Shown here in pieces: positions 33,727-42,295 of a stretch of 64,000 nt of DNA. The notes below the pieces were generated by a model. It was not told where the DNA came from, did not search any database, and saw nothing but the letters and a program-made list of their open reading frames with translations. The position numbers and the translations under genes are program-made. Source of the DNA: Oceanicola sp. 22II-s10i (lineage in GTDB: Bacteria > Pseudomonadota > Alphaproteobacteria > Rhodobacterales > Rhodobacteraceae); the NCBI RefSeq assembly GCF_002210105.1, contig NZ_AQQU01000008.1, positions 62,001 through 126,000 of the forward strand, given 5' to 3'. Within the stretch, counting starts at the first letter, position 1. Each line of letters begins with the position of its first letter.

Positions 33727-35116
33727 TCTGTTGATGCCCGCCCTCGGCGGCGCGGCGATCGTCCTCGGGGCGGCCTATGGCCTGTCCACGCGCGACTACC
33801 GCGCGCAGGAGGCCGAGATGGCGCAGACCCAGGCCGAAACCGCCACCGCGCGCGCGGCAGCGGCCGAGGAAAAGGCCGGTGCCGCATCGGAGGCGGCCAA
33901 GACCGCCGAGGCCCGGCTGGCCGAGGTCGAGGCCGAGGCGAAATCCGCCGTCGACGCGGCCACGGAAGAGCTCGAGGCGCTGAAGACACGGTTGGCACAG
34001 GCCGAAGAGGCCGCCCGCAACGCGTCTTCCGGCGATGCGCCGGTCAAGGTGGCCGCGGACACCGGTCCTGCCGAAACGCCCGCAGCGCCCGAGGGCGGTT
34101 ACGGGATCGGACGCGCCGCGCTGCCCGAAGAAGTCGCGGCATGGAACATCGACGTCAGCCCGGACGGCACCGGCCTGCCGGTCGGCTCCGGCTCGGTCGA
34201 GGATGGTGAGCGGATCTTCTCGGAAAACTGCGCCGCATGCCACGGCGAGTTTGCCGAAGGGGCGGGCAACTGGCCCAAGCTGGCAGGCGGCGACGGTTCG
34301 CTGGCGGACGAGGACCCGCTCAAGACCGTCGGCAGCTACTGGCCCTACCTCTCCACGACCTTCGATTATGTCCACCGGTCGATGCCCTTCGGCGCGGCGC
34401 AGACGATGTCGGTCGACGACACCTACGCGATCGTCGCCTACATCCTCTATTCCAACTACATCGTCGAAGACGACTTCGTCCTGTCGAACGAGAACTTCCT
34501 CGACGTGGAGATGCCGAACGCCGACGGGTTCATCGTCGATGACCGTCCCGAGACGGAATACGCCAAGTGGCGGGTCGAACCCTGCATGGTGGATTGCAAG
34601 CCCTCGGTCGAGATCACCAAGCGCGCCACCGTGCTGGACGTGACGCCGGAAGAAACCGCCGCCAAGGACGTGGCGGCGGGCGGCGGAGCGTCCTCGCAGG
34701 ACGAGGCAAAGGTCGAACCGGTCAGCGCGGAGACCCCGTCAGCCGAGGCTCCGAAGGCCGAGGAAAGCGCGAAGGCGGAAACGGCCTCCGCCGATCCGGA
34801 ACTGGTCGCGGCCGGTGAAAAGGTCTTTGGCAAGTGCAAGGCCTGCCACGAGGTCGGTGCGGGGGCCAAGAACAAGACCGGGCCCGAGCTGAACGGCGTC
34901 ATCGGGCGGGTCATGGGGTCCATCGACGGCTTCAAGTACTCCAAGGGCTTCCAGCAGGCGCATGACGAGGGCCGGGTCTGGGACGAGGCCGCGATGGCCG
35001 AGTTCATGGCCAATCCCAAGGCCTTCATGAAGGGCACGCGGATGTCCTTTGTCGGGCTCAAGAAGGACGAGGATGTCGCGGCCCTGATCGCCTATCTCTC
35101 GACCATCCCGGAGTGA
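33710..35116 (+). CDS. soxD: SoxD diheme cytochrome c subunit, with N-terminal coiled coil
   Basis: 468 residues, longer than the Paracoccus protein. A hydrophobic anchor or signal ([20 protein letters not shown]) is followed by an Ala/Glu-rich heptad-like coiled coil (about 30-106). First heme CAACH (174-178) lies in the SoxD core, with [10 protein letters not shown] supplying Met candidates. After a Glu/Ala/Pro linker comes a second cytochrome domain with CKACH (376-380) and [11 protein letters not shown]. It overlaps soxC by 17 nt. The coiled coil may act as a spacer holding the complex off the membrane (inference). Confidence 0.92.
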   Translation: MSKSLNLLMPALGGAAIVLGAAYGLSTRDYRAQEAEMAQTQAETATARAAAAEEKAGAASEAAKTAEARLAEVEAEAKSAVDAATEELEALKTRLAQAEEAARNASSGDAPVKVAADTGPAETPAAPEGGYGIGRAALPEEVAAWNIDVSPDGTGLPVGSGSVEDGERIFSENCAACHGEFAEGAGNWPKLAGGDGSLADEDPLKTVGSYWPYLSTTFDYVHRSMPFGAAQTMSVDDTYAIVAYILYSNYIVEDDFVLSNENFLDVEMPNADGFIVDDRPETEYAKWRVEPCMVDCKPSVEITKRATVLDVTPEETAAKDVAAGGGASSQDEAKVEPVSAETPSAEAPKAEESAKAETASADPELVAAGEKVFGKCKACHEVGAGAKNKTGPELNGVIGRVMGSIDGFKYSKGFQQAHDEGRVWDEAAMAEFMANPKAFMKGTRMSFVGLKKDEDVAALIAYLSTIPE

Positions 35117-35120
35117 GCCG

Positions 35121-35831
35121 GTGCGCGCCCTGATCCGTTCCTCCCTGCTGGTTGGCGCGACCGTCCTCGCGACGGACGCACCGGCCAGCGAATTGGGCGA
35201 CGCGGGGCGGGGCGAAAAGCTGTTCAGCCAGTGCAAGGGCTGTCACCAGATCGGACGGGGCGCCGAGAACCGGATCGGCCCCCACCTCAACACGCTCTTC
35301 GGCCGCAAGGCCGGGGGGCTGGAGGACTTCCGCTACTCCAAGAGCATGGCGCGCGCCGGTGCGGCCGGGCTGGAGTGGCACGCCGAAACGCTGGACGGGT
35401 TCCTCGAGAACCCGCGTTCCATCGCGTCGGGCACGCGGATGAGCTATCGCGGCATGAAGGACGACGGGCAGCGCGCTGATCTCATTGCCTATCTCCGGGT
35501 CCATTCCGACAGTCCGCGCGACATCCCCGAGGCCGATCCGACGGCAAGCGGGACGGATCACGATGTCGATCCGGAAATACTCGCCATCGCCGGCGACCCG
35601 GAATACGGCGAATACCTCTCGTCCGAATGCAAGACCTGCCATCAGTCGGACGGCGGCGATGACGGAATCCCGTCGATCACGCTCTGGCCGGTCGAAGACT
35701 TCGTGGTCGCGATGCATGCCTACAAGGAAAAGAAGCGTCAGAACCCGGTCATGCAGATGATGGCCGGCCGGCTGAGCAACGAGGAGATTGCGGCGCTGGC
35801 CGCGTATTTCGGGGCGCTGGAGGAGGACTAG
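35121..35831 (+). CDS. soxE: SoxE diheme cytochrome c
   Basis: 236 residues. Signal MRALIRSSLLVGATVLATDAPAS, then two cytochrome domains with CKGCH (38-42; Met ligand likely in ASGTRMSYRG) and CKTCH (170-174; PVMQMMAGRLS). The first domain is a class I cytochrome c very like the SoxD C-terminal domain. Together with SoxF it resembles flavocytochrome c sulfide dehydrogenase. GTG start, 4 nt after soxD. Confidence 0.88.
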   Translation: MRALIRSSLLVGATVLATDAPASELGDAGRGEKLFSQCKGCHQIGRGAENRIGPHLNTLFGRKAGGLEDFRYSKSMARAGAAGLEWHAETLDGFLENPRSIASGTRMSYRGMKDDGQRADLIAYLRVHSDSPRDIPEADPTASGTDHDVDPEILAIAGDPEYGEYLSSECKTCHQSDGGDDGIPSITLWPVEDFVVAMHAYKEKKRQNPVMQMMAGRLSNEEIAALAAYFGALEED

Positions 35832-35859
35832 CGCGCCATATTTTCAGGGAGGAGATACT

Positions 35860-37122
35860 ATGGCTTTGAACAGACGGGTCTTTCTGGGAACGACAGCGGC
35901 CCTTGCCGCAACGCTGACCGCGCCCGCGGCGATCGGGCAGGCCCGGCCACGGGTCGTGGTGATCGGTGGCGGTGCAGGCGGGGCGACCGCCGCGCGCTAT
36001 ATCGCCAAGGACAGCAAGGGTGCGGTGGACGTCACGCTGGTCGAACCGACGCGGACCTACTTCACCTGCTTCTTCTCCAACCTCTACCTCGGCGGGTTCC
36101 AGGAACTGGCCGACATCGGCCACACCTACGGGACGCTGGCGGCGGACTACGGCATCAACGTCATCCACGACTGGGCCACCGGGGTGGACCGGGACGCCAA
36201 GACCGTCACGCTCGCGGGCGGGCACACGCTGTCCTATGACAAGCTGATCCTGTCGCCTGGCATCGACTTCGTCGATGGCGCGGTGCCGGGCTGGGACGTG
36301 ACCCAGCAGAATCGGATGCCGCATGCCTACAAGGCCGGGTCGCAGTCCGAACTGCTCAAGGCGCAGCTGATGGCGATGCCCGAGGGCGGGACCTTTGCAA
36401 TGATCGCGCCGCCGAACCCCTATCGCTGCCCGCCGGGACCCTACGAGCGGGTGTCGATGGTGGCGCATCTGCTGAAGCAGAACAATCCGACGGCCAAGAT
36501 CCTCGTGGTCGACCCGAAGGAGAAGTTCTCGAAACAGGCGCTGTTCGAGGAAGGCTGGGCCAAGCATTACGGCGGCATGATCGAACGCATCGGCCCGGAT
36601 TTCGGCGGCGGCAACGTCAAGGTCGATGCGCAGGCGATGACCGTCGATATCGACGGCTCGGTCGAGACGGTGGATGTCTGCAACGTCATCCCGGCGATGA
36701 AGGCGGGCCGGATCGCCGAGATCGCGGGCGTGACCGAGGGCAACTGGGCGCCGGTGAACGCGGCGGACATGTCGACCAAGGCGGACCCGGATGTCTACGT
36801 GCTGGGCGATGCGGCGGCGCAGGGCGACATGCCGAAGTCCGGCTTCTCGGCCAACAGCCAGGCCAAGGTCTGCGCCAACGCCGTGCGGGGCGCGCTGACC
36901 GGGTCCAAGGTGTTCCCGGCCAAGTTCTCCAACACCTGCTGGTCGCTGATTGCGCCCGAGGATGGCGTAAAGGTCGGCGCGACCTACGAGGCGACGCCGG
37001 AGAAGATCGCCTCGACCGAAAGCTTCGTGAGCCAGACGGGCGAGGATGCGGACACCCGCGCGGCGACCTACCGGGAATCGCTGGGCTGGTATCAGGGCAT
37101 CACCGCGGACATGTTCGGCTGA
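35860..37122 (+). CDS. soxF: SoxF, flavocytochrome c sulfide dehydrogenase flavoprotein subunit
   Basis: 420 residues with a Tat signal (NRRVFLGTTAALAATL). FAD site VVVIGGGAGGATAARYIA. The redox-active Cys pair matches FccB: Cys190 (NPYRCPPGPYERV) and Cys360 (SNTCWSLIAPEDG). VYVLGDAAAQGDMPKSGFSANSQ is the second FAD motif. Oxidises sulfide or sulfane sulfur and passes electrons to SoxE. GGGAGGAG precedes the ATG; soxE ends 28 nt upstream. Confidence 0.93.
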   Translation: MALNRRVFLGTTAALAATLTAPAAIGQARPRVVVIGGGAGGATAARYIAKDSKGAVDVTLVEPTRTYFTCFFSNLYLGGFQELADIGHTYGTLAADYGINVIHDWATGVDRDAKTVTLAGGHTLSYDKLILSPGIDFVDGAVPGWDVTQQNRMPHAYKAGSQSELLKAQLMAMPEGGTFAMIAPPNPYRCPPGPYERVSMVAHLLKQNNPTAKILVVDPKEKFSKQALFEEGWAKHYGGMIERIGPDFGGGNVKVDAQAMTVDIDGSVETVDVCNVIPAMKAGRIAEIAGVTEGNWAPVNAADMSTKADPDVYVLGDAAAQGDMPKSGFSANSQAKVCANAVRGALTGSKVFPAKFSNTCWSLIAPEDGVKVGATYEATPEKIASTESFVSQTGEDADTRAATYRESLGWYQGITADMFG

Positions 37123-37136
37123 TGCGGATGTGACAG

Positions 37137-37174
37137 GGCGGCGGGACTTTGCGCGATATCAACGACCCGCCGCC
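37137..37174 (+). terminator. Hairpin downstream of soxF
   Basis: Nine-bp stem GGCGGCGGG / CCCGCCGCC with a 20-nt loop in the 88-nt gap between soxF and the DUF302 gene. No U-tract. It may reduce read-through into the accessory genes. Confidence 0.4.
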
Positions 37175-37210
37175 GCAGCCGTGACAGGCTGAAACCCAAA
37201 GGAGATTCCG

Positions 37211-37636
37211 ATGCGACACCTGTCTCTTGCTCTGATCCTCGCACTGCCCCTGCCGGCAGTTGCGGAAGAAATCGTGGCCGTGCCTTTCGAGGGCAGCTAC
37301 GACGATGCCGCTTTCGCGGTCGAGAATGCCATCGTCGGACGCGGGCTGGTCGTGGACCACGTCAGCCACGTCGGCGAGATGCTGAACCGCACGGCGGCGG
37401 ATGTGGGCGCGACGAAGCAGATCTTCACCGACGCGCAGGTGTTCCAGTTCTGCTCGGCCGTGGTGTCGCGGCAGGTGATGGAGGCCGATCCGCTGAACGT
37501 CGGCTACTGTCCTTACGGAATTTTCGTATTCGAGAACGAAGACGGTGTGAAAATCGGTTACCGAACCTATCCGGACGGGCCGATGGACGTGGTCGAGGAC
37601 CTGCTGAAAGACATCGTCGAAGAAGCCGGAGGCTGA
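37211..37636 (+). CDS. Exported DUF302 protein
   Basis: A 141-residue protein with a signal peptide ([19 protein letters not shown]). The body is DUF302-like: [53 protein letters not shown]. Two Cys (FCSA, GYCPYG) are conserved-looking and could bind metal or heme. DUF302 proteins often accompany sulfur or redox gene clusters, but function is unknown. AAAGGAGA precedes the ATG. It sits 88 nt after soxF and 7 nt before hemA. Confidence 0.8.
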   Translation: MRHLSLALILALPLPAVAEEIVAVPFEGSYDDAAFAVENAIVGRGLVVDHVSHVGEMLNRTAADVGATKQIFTDAQVFQFCSAVVSRQVMEADPLNVGYCPYGIFVFENEDGVKIGYRTYPDGPMDVVEDLLKDIVEEAGG

Positions 37637-37643
37637 CTTTTCA

Positions 37644-38867
37644 ATGGATTACAACGCATACTTCGCATCCGAGCTGACGCGGCTGAAGGACGAGGGCAAT
37701 TACCGGGTCTTCGCGGATCTGGAACGGCACCGGGGCCAGTATCCCGCTGCGACATGGCGCGGCGACGGCGGTGAGCGTGACGTCACCATCTGGTGCTCGA
37801 ACGACTATCTCGGCATGGGCCAGCACCCGGTGGTGATCGAGGCGATGCACGGCGCGCTCGACAGCTACGGCGCGGGCGCTGGCGGGACGCGGAACATCTC
37901 GGGCACCACCCATGCGCATGTGCTGCTGGAACGTGAACTCGCGGGCCTGCACGGGAAAGAAGACGCGCTGCTCTTCACCTCGGGCTACGTGTCGAACTGG
38001 GCCGCGCTCGGGACACTGGCGTCGAAGGTGCCCGGCATGGTGGTGCTGTCGGACGCGCTGAACCATGCCTCGATGATCGAGGGCATCCGCCATTCGCGGG
38101 CGAAATGCGTGGTCTGGAAACACAACGATCTCAGTGACCTGGAGGCGAAACTTCAAGCGCTTCCCGTGGACGCGCCCAAGATGATCGCCTTTGAATCGGT
38201 TTACTCGATGGACGGCGACATCGCCCCGATCCGCGAGATCTGCGATCTGGCGGAGCGCTACGGCGCGATGACCTATCTGGACGAGGTGCATGCGGTTGGT
38301 CTCTACGGCCCGCGCGGCGGCGGCGTCGCCGAGCGCGAGGGGCTGATGGACCGGCTGACTGTGATCGAGGGCACGCTCGGCAAGGCGTTCGGCGTGGTCG
38401 GCGGCTATATCGCCGCCAGCCGCGAACTCTGCGATTTCGTGCGCTCCTTCGCCAGCGGTTTCATCTTCACCACCGCTCTGCCGCCGGCCGTGGCCGCCGG
38501 AGCGGCCGCCTCGATCCGGCACCTAAAAACCAGCAGCGCCGAGCGTGAGCGTCAGCAGCAGGTGGTGGCCGAGGTTCGGGCGCGGCTCGATGCCATCGGG
38601 ATCCCGCATTTGCCGAACCCCAGCCACATCATCCCGGTGATGGTCGGCGATCCGGTGAAGTGCAAGTTCATCTCGGACATGCTGCTGCGCGACTACGGCA
38701 TCTACATCCAGCCGATCAACTATCCGACCGTGCCCAAGGGAACGGAACGGCTGCGGATCACCCCGTCGCCAGTCCATTCGCCCGAGGATGTGAACCGTCT
38801 GATCGGCGCGCTTTCGGACCTGTGGCGGCAGTGCGAACTGGCCCGCCGTCCGATGGCGGCGCAGTAG
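37644..38867 (+). CDS. hemA: 5-Aminolevulinate synthase
   Basis: Condenses glycine and succinyl-CoA to 5-aminolevulinate, first step of heme synthesis in alphaproteobacteria. 407 residues, normal length. [53 protein letters not shown], and the PLP-binding Lys247 in [13 protein letters not shown]. It lies inside the sox island, so heme supply can rise with the many Sox cytochromes. Whether it is the only hemA of the genome is unknown. Confidence 0.95.
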   Translation: MDYNAYFASELTRLKDEGNYRVFADLERHRGQYPAATWRGDGGERDVTIWCSNDYLGMGQHPVVIEAMHGALDSYGAGAGGTRNISGTTHAHVLLERELAGLHGKEDALLFTSGYVSNWAALGTLASKVPGMVVLSDALNHASMIEGIRHSRAKCVVWKHNDLSDLEAKLQALPVDAPKMIAFESVYSMDGDIAPIREICDLAERYGAMTYLDEVHAVGLYGPRGGGVAEREGLMDRLTVIEGTLGKAFGVVGGYIAASRELCDFVRSFASGFIFTTALPPAVAAGAAASIRHLKTSSAERERQQQVVAEVRARLDAIGIPHLPNPSHIIPVMVGDPVKCKFISDMLLRDYGIYIQPINYPTVPKGTERLRITPSPVHSPEDVNRLIGALSDLWRQCELARRPMAAQ

Positions 38868-38920
38868 CGGGGTTGATCCAGAGCAAGGTGCGGATCGCGT
38901 AAAGAGTTTAGGCCAAGCAT

Positions 38921-39982
38921 ATGGAATGGCTCATCGAAACCCTTGGCGATCCCGGCGCGCTCGGCCTCGCCGGCGCGCTTGTCGGCCTGCTGTTCGGCGC
39001 GGCGGCCCAGCAGTCGCGCTTCTGCCTGCGCGCCTCGACGGTCGAGGTGGCCGAGGGCCATCCCGGCCCGCGCCTCGCCGTCTGGCTGCTCGCCTTCTTC
39101 ACTGCGGTGTCCAGCGTCCAGCTGGCTATCCATTTCGGTATTCTCGACCTCTCCGGCGCGCGGGTTCTGGCTGCCACCGGCTCGATGAGCGGGGCGGTGA
39201 TCGGCGGGCTGATGTTCGGCACCGGCATGATCCTCGCCCGCGGCTGCGCCTCGCGCCTGCTGGTGCTGGCCTCGTCCGGCAATCTCCGCGCGCTGGTCTC
39301 GGGCCTTGTCGTGACGCTGGTCGCGCAGTCGGCCTACAAGGGCGTCCTCAGCCCCGCGCGCGAGGCGATCTCGGCGCTCTGGACCATCCCCGGCGGCGGC
39401 GAACGGAGCCTTGCCGCCATGCTGGGCCTCTCGCCGCTTGCGGTCGGGGCGATCGCGCTGTTCTGCCTAGGCGGGGCTGTCGTCTATGCCATGCGCAACC
39501 GCGTTCCGGTATGGCACATGGCGACCGGGGCGCTGGTCGGGCTGGCCGTGGCGCTCGGATGGTGGGCGACCTTCGCGATCTCGCAGGTCTCGTTCGAGGT
39601 GGTGCCGATCTCCTCCGTCACATTCACCGGGCCCTCGACCGACACCTTGATGGTGCTGGTAACGCAGCCGCGCGTGACGCTGAGCTTCGGTATCGGCCTC
39701 GTGCCGGGCGTGGCCGTCGGGGCAGGGTTGGCGGCCCTGCTGACGCGGGAATGGCGGCTGGAACGGTTTGGGGCCGACACGCCGATGGAGCGCTACCTGG
39801 TCGGTGCGGCCCTGATGGGGTTCGGCGCGATGCTGGCGGGCGGCTGCGCGGTCGGCGCGGGTGTGTCAGGCGGCGCGGCGATGTCGGTGACGGCCTGGAC
39901 GGCGGTGTTCTGCATGTGGGTCGGCGCGATGGTGACGCAACGTGTCCTGACGCTCCGCATGGGGCAGAGCGTCAGCGCCTGA
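38921..39982 (+). CDS. soxT: YeeE/YedE-family sulfur-compound transporter (SoxT2)
   Basis: A 353-residue multi-helix membrane protein, paralog of the one at 24572-25630. Conserved Cys positions: QQSRFCLRASTVE, LARGCASRLLVLASSGNLR and AGGCAVGAGVSGGAAMS. Together with SoxT1 it brackets the sox cluster. The two differ enough that one may import thiosulfate or sulfite and the other take part in signalling, as suggested for SoxT in other bacteria. It is 53 nt after hemA. Confidence 0.87.
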   Translation: MEWLIETLGDPGALGLAGALVGLLFGAAAQQSRFCLRASTVEVAEGHPGPRLAVWLLAFFTAVSSVQLAIHFGILDLSGARVLAATGSMSGAVIGGLMFGTGMILARGCASRLLVLASSGNLRALVSGLVVTLVAQSAYKGVLSPAREAISALWTIPGGGERSLAAMLGLSPLAVGAIALFCLGGAVVYAMRNRVPVWHMATGALVGLAVALGWWATFAISQVSFEVVPISSVTFTGPSTDTLMVLVTQPRVTLSFGIGLVPGVAVGAGLAALLTREWRLERFGADTPMERYLVGAALMGFGAMLAGGCAVGAGVSGGAAMSVTAWTAVFCMWVGAMVTQRVLTLRMGQSVSA

Positions 39983-39985
39983 TCC

Positions 39986-40897
39986 TCAGCCCGCGTCAGG
40001 CACGAAACGGAAACCGTCGCCGCCGCGCTCCGCCCGGCCGATCCCGCCTTCGCCAAAGTGGAACCCGATCAGCATAGTTCGGTCCTGCGCCACCCGGTCG
40101 ATCAGCGCCGCGCGGGTGGCCGCACCGGTCTCGGCGTCCTGATCGGAGCCCGCCAGCCATCCCGGACGGCGGAAGGCGATGTGGTGGTTGCCGATGGCAT
40201 CGCCGACGATCATCACCGGATCGCCGCCCCTGTTGATCTCGAAGGACATATGGCCCGGCGTGTGGCCATGCGTGGCGACGGCCGCGACGCCCGGCAGGAC
40301 CTCTTCACCGTCATCGAAGAACTCGAACCGGTCCTCCATCGCCTCCATCCGCCGCTTCGCCCCCGCGGCGAACGAGGCCCGTTCCGCGCCGATCGTCTCG
40401 ACCGTCTCGGGGTTCCACCAATAATCCCATTCGGTCCTTCCCATGTAGTGGGCGGCATCCGGGAACATCGGATCGTCGAAATCGTCCAGCAGGCCCCAGA
40501 GGTGATCGGGATGCGCATGGGTGAATACGACATGGGTGATCTCTTCGGGTGCGACCCCGGCCGCGTCGAGCGAGGTCAGCAGCTTGCCCGCGCTCGGCAT
40601 GAAATGACTGCCCGCGCCCACGTCGAACAGGACGGTGTTCGTCCCGTCGCGCAGCAGCGTGACGTTGCAGGGCGGCTCCATCCGGTCGCGCGACAGGCCG
40701 TATTCGGCCAGAATCCCCGCGAGTTCCTCCTCGGGCAGACCGGCGCCGATCATGCTGCCGGGCAGCACGAGGTTGCCGTCGCTGACGATGGTCAGGGTGG
40801 CACCGCCCATGGCGATCTCGGAGAGAGCGAAGCGGGGAAGGGCGAGCGTGGCCCCGAAAGCGGCGGCGGAGCGCAGCATGGTGCGGCGGGTCGGCAT
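39986..40897 (-). CDS. SoxH-like metallo-beta-lactamase-fold hydrolase
   Basis: 303 residues with a Tat signal (TRRTMLRSAAAFGATLALP). Metal motif FTHAHPDHLWG, with further His in ATHGHTPGHMSF and the Asp in IVGDAIGNHH and a late GFHFGEGG. SoxH of Paracoccus is a periplasmic MBL-fold protein of unclear role at the end of the sox cluster. The present gene is convergent with soxT2 (3-nt gap). GAGGAGGA precedes the ATG. Substrate unknown; a thiol ester or persulfide is plausible. Confidence 0.85.
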   Translation of the reverse strand: MPTRRTMLRSAAAFGATLALPRFALSEIAMGGATLTIVSDGNLVLPGSMIGAGLPEEELAGILAEYGLSRDRMEPPCNVTLLRDGTNTVLFDVGAGSHFMPSAGKLLTSLDAAGVAPEEITHVVFTHAHPDHLWGLLDDFDDPMFPDAAHYMGRTEWDYWWNPETVETIGAERASFAAGAKRRMEAMEDRFEFFDDGEEVLPGVAAVATHGHTPGHMSFEINRGGDPVMIVGDAIGNHHIAFRRPGWLAGSDQDAETGAATRAALIDRVAQDRTMLIGFHFGEGGIGRAERGGDGFRFVPDAG

Positions 40898-40910
40898 GTG
40901 GAGTCCTCCT

Positions 40911-40924
40911 CATATTCGCATATG
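40911..40924. promoter_or_regulatory. Palindrome upstream of the SoxH-like gene
   Basis: CATATTCGCATATG: 5-bp arms CATAT / ATATG around TCGC. It is AT-rich, just before the ribosome site of the minus-strand hydrolase gene and close to the start of the plus-strand rRNA methyltransferase. It has the look of an ArsR-type half-site pair. Confidence 0.4.
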
Positions 40925-41007
40925 TTAATAGAATGGAGCCGGGCACGCGGCAACAGCTTCGGTTGGTCGCAGTTGTTCCGGACGGCGGATGCGGGCAGGA
41001 AGAGCCC

Positions 41008-42189
41008 ATGACGCCAGAAGCCAGAATCGCCGCCGCCGCCGAGGTGCTCGACCGGATCCTCGATGGCACCTCCGCCACGCAGGCCCTGCTGGCCTGGGGC
41101 CGTGCCAGCCGGTTTGCCGGGTCAGGCGACCGCAATGCGGTCCGAGATCATGTTTACGACGCCCTGCGCCGGCGGCGCAGCGCGGCGGCCCGCGGCGGCG
41201 GACTGACGGGGCGCGGGCTCATGATCGGGTTGCTGCGCGAAGCGGGCCAGGACCCGGCCAAATTTCTCACCGGCATGGGACACGCGCTCCAGCCGCCTGA
41301 TGCCGCCGAAGCCGAGCGATGGCGCGACCCTGAACCCGGCGCCGAGGCGCTGGATTTGCCAGATTGGTTGGCCGAACGGTTCCGGGACGCCCTTGGTGAC
41401 GACTGGCAAACGGCGGCAGAGACGCTGAGGCTGCGGGCGCCTGTCTATCTCCGGGTGAACCTGGCGAAAATCGAGCGCGACCAGGCCGTTGTCGAACTCG
41501 CCGCATCAGGCGTCACTTCTGTTCCCAGCCCCGTGTCCCGTACCGCGCTGAAGGTGAGTGAGGGCGCGCGGCGCATCGCGCAGACAGCGGCCTACACCGA
41601 AGGGCGGGTAGAATTGCAGGACCTCGCCAGCCAGCGGATCGCCGAAGACCTGCCCCTGTCCGATGGACTGAGGGTGCTCGACTATTGCGCCGGCGGCGGG
41701 GGCAAGGCGCTGGCCATCGCCGCGCTGATGCGGGGCGACATCGCATGCCACGACATCGATCCGCGCCGTATGGCGGACCTGCCAGCGCGCGCCCGCCGCG
41801 CGGGAGTGCGTGTTGCCCTCGTGGACAGGGCGCAGGTCGATCGCGCGGCACCTTACGACCTCGTCCTGTGCGACGCGCCGTGCTCTGGCAGCGGGTCATG
41901 GCGGCGCGACCCGGAAGGCAAATGGGCCCTGACCCCTGAGCGGCTGACAGAGCTGATGTCCATTCAGGACAGCATCCTTGACGAGGCGGCGGCGCTGGTG
42001 GTGCCCGGCGGGATGCTGGCCTATGCGACCTGTTCGGTTCTGAAGGAAGAAGATGAAGATCGGGTGAACGCATTTCTCGGGCGTCATCCCGGCTGGGTCT
42101 GCCGCATGGCGCGCCGCTACGGGCTGGATGAGGGCGGGGACGGCTTCTTTGCGGCGCACCTGATCCCTCCAGGCGGAGCCGGGGCGTGA
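41008..42189 (+). CDS. RsmB-type 16S rRNA m5C methyltransferase
   Basis: 393 residues. N-terminal NusB-like helical region (DRNAVRDHVYDALRRRR), then the NOL1/NOP2/Sun catalytic domain. VLDYCAGGGGKALAIAAL is the SAM site. The two catalytic Cys are in CDAPCSGSGSWRRDPEGKW and YATCSVLKEEDEDRV. The family forms m5C in 16S rRNA (RsmB-like, position 967 by analogy). ATG 41008 has GGAAGAG upstream; the frame runs 25 codons further up without support. Confidence 0.88.
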   Translation: MTPEARIAAAAEVLDRILDGTSATQALLAWGRASRFAGSGDRNAVRDHVYDALRRRRSAAARGGGLTGRGLMIGLLREAGQDPAKFLTGMGHALQPPDAAEAERWRDPEPGAEALDLPDWLAERFRDALGDDWQTAAETLRLRAPVYLRVNLAKIERDQAVVELAASGVTSVPSPVSRTALKVSEGARRIAQTAAYTEGRVELQDLASQRIAEDLPLSDGLRVLDYCAGGGGKALAIAALMRGDIACHDIDPRRMADLPARARRAGVRVALVDRAQVDRAAPYDLVLCDAPCSGSGSWRRDPEGKWALTPERLTELMSIQDSILDEAAALVVPGGMLAYATCSVLKEEDEDRVNAFLGRHPGWVCRMARRYGLDEGGDGFFAAHLIPPGGAGA

Positions 42190-42295
42190 AATTTGTCCGT
42201 CGCAGGCAGACGTTAGGGCAATCTTAACCCTTCTGCCGCCAGATGGTGGCCAGAGCGTGTCGCCCCTTCTGCGATGCCCTGGAAGGGAGGATGTC

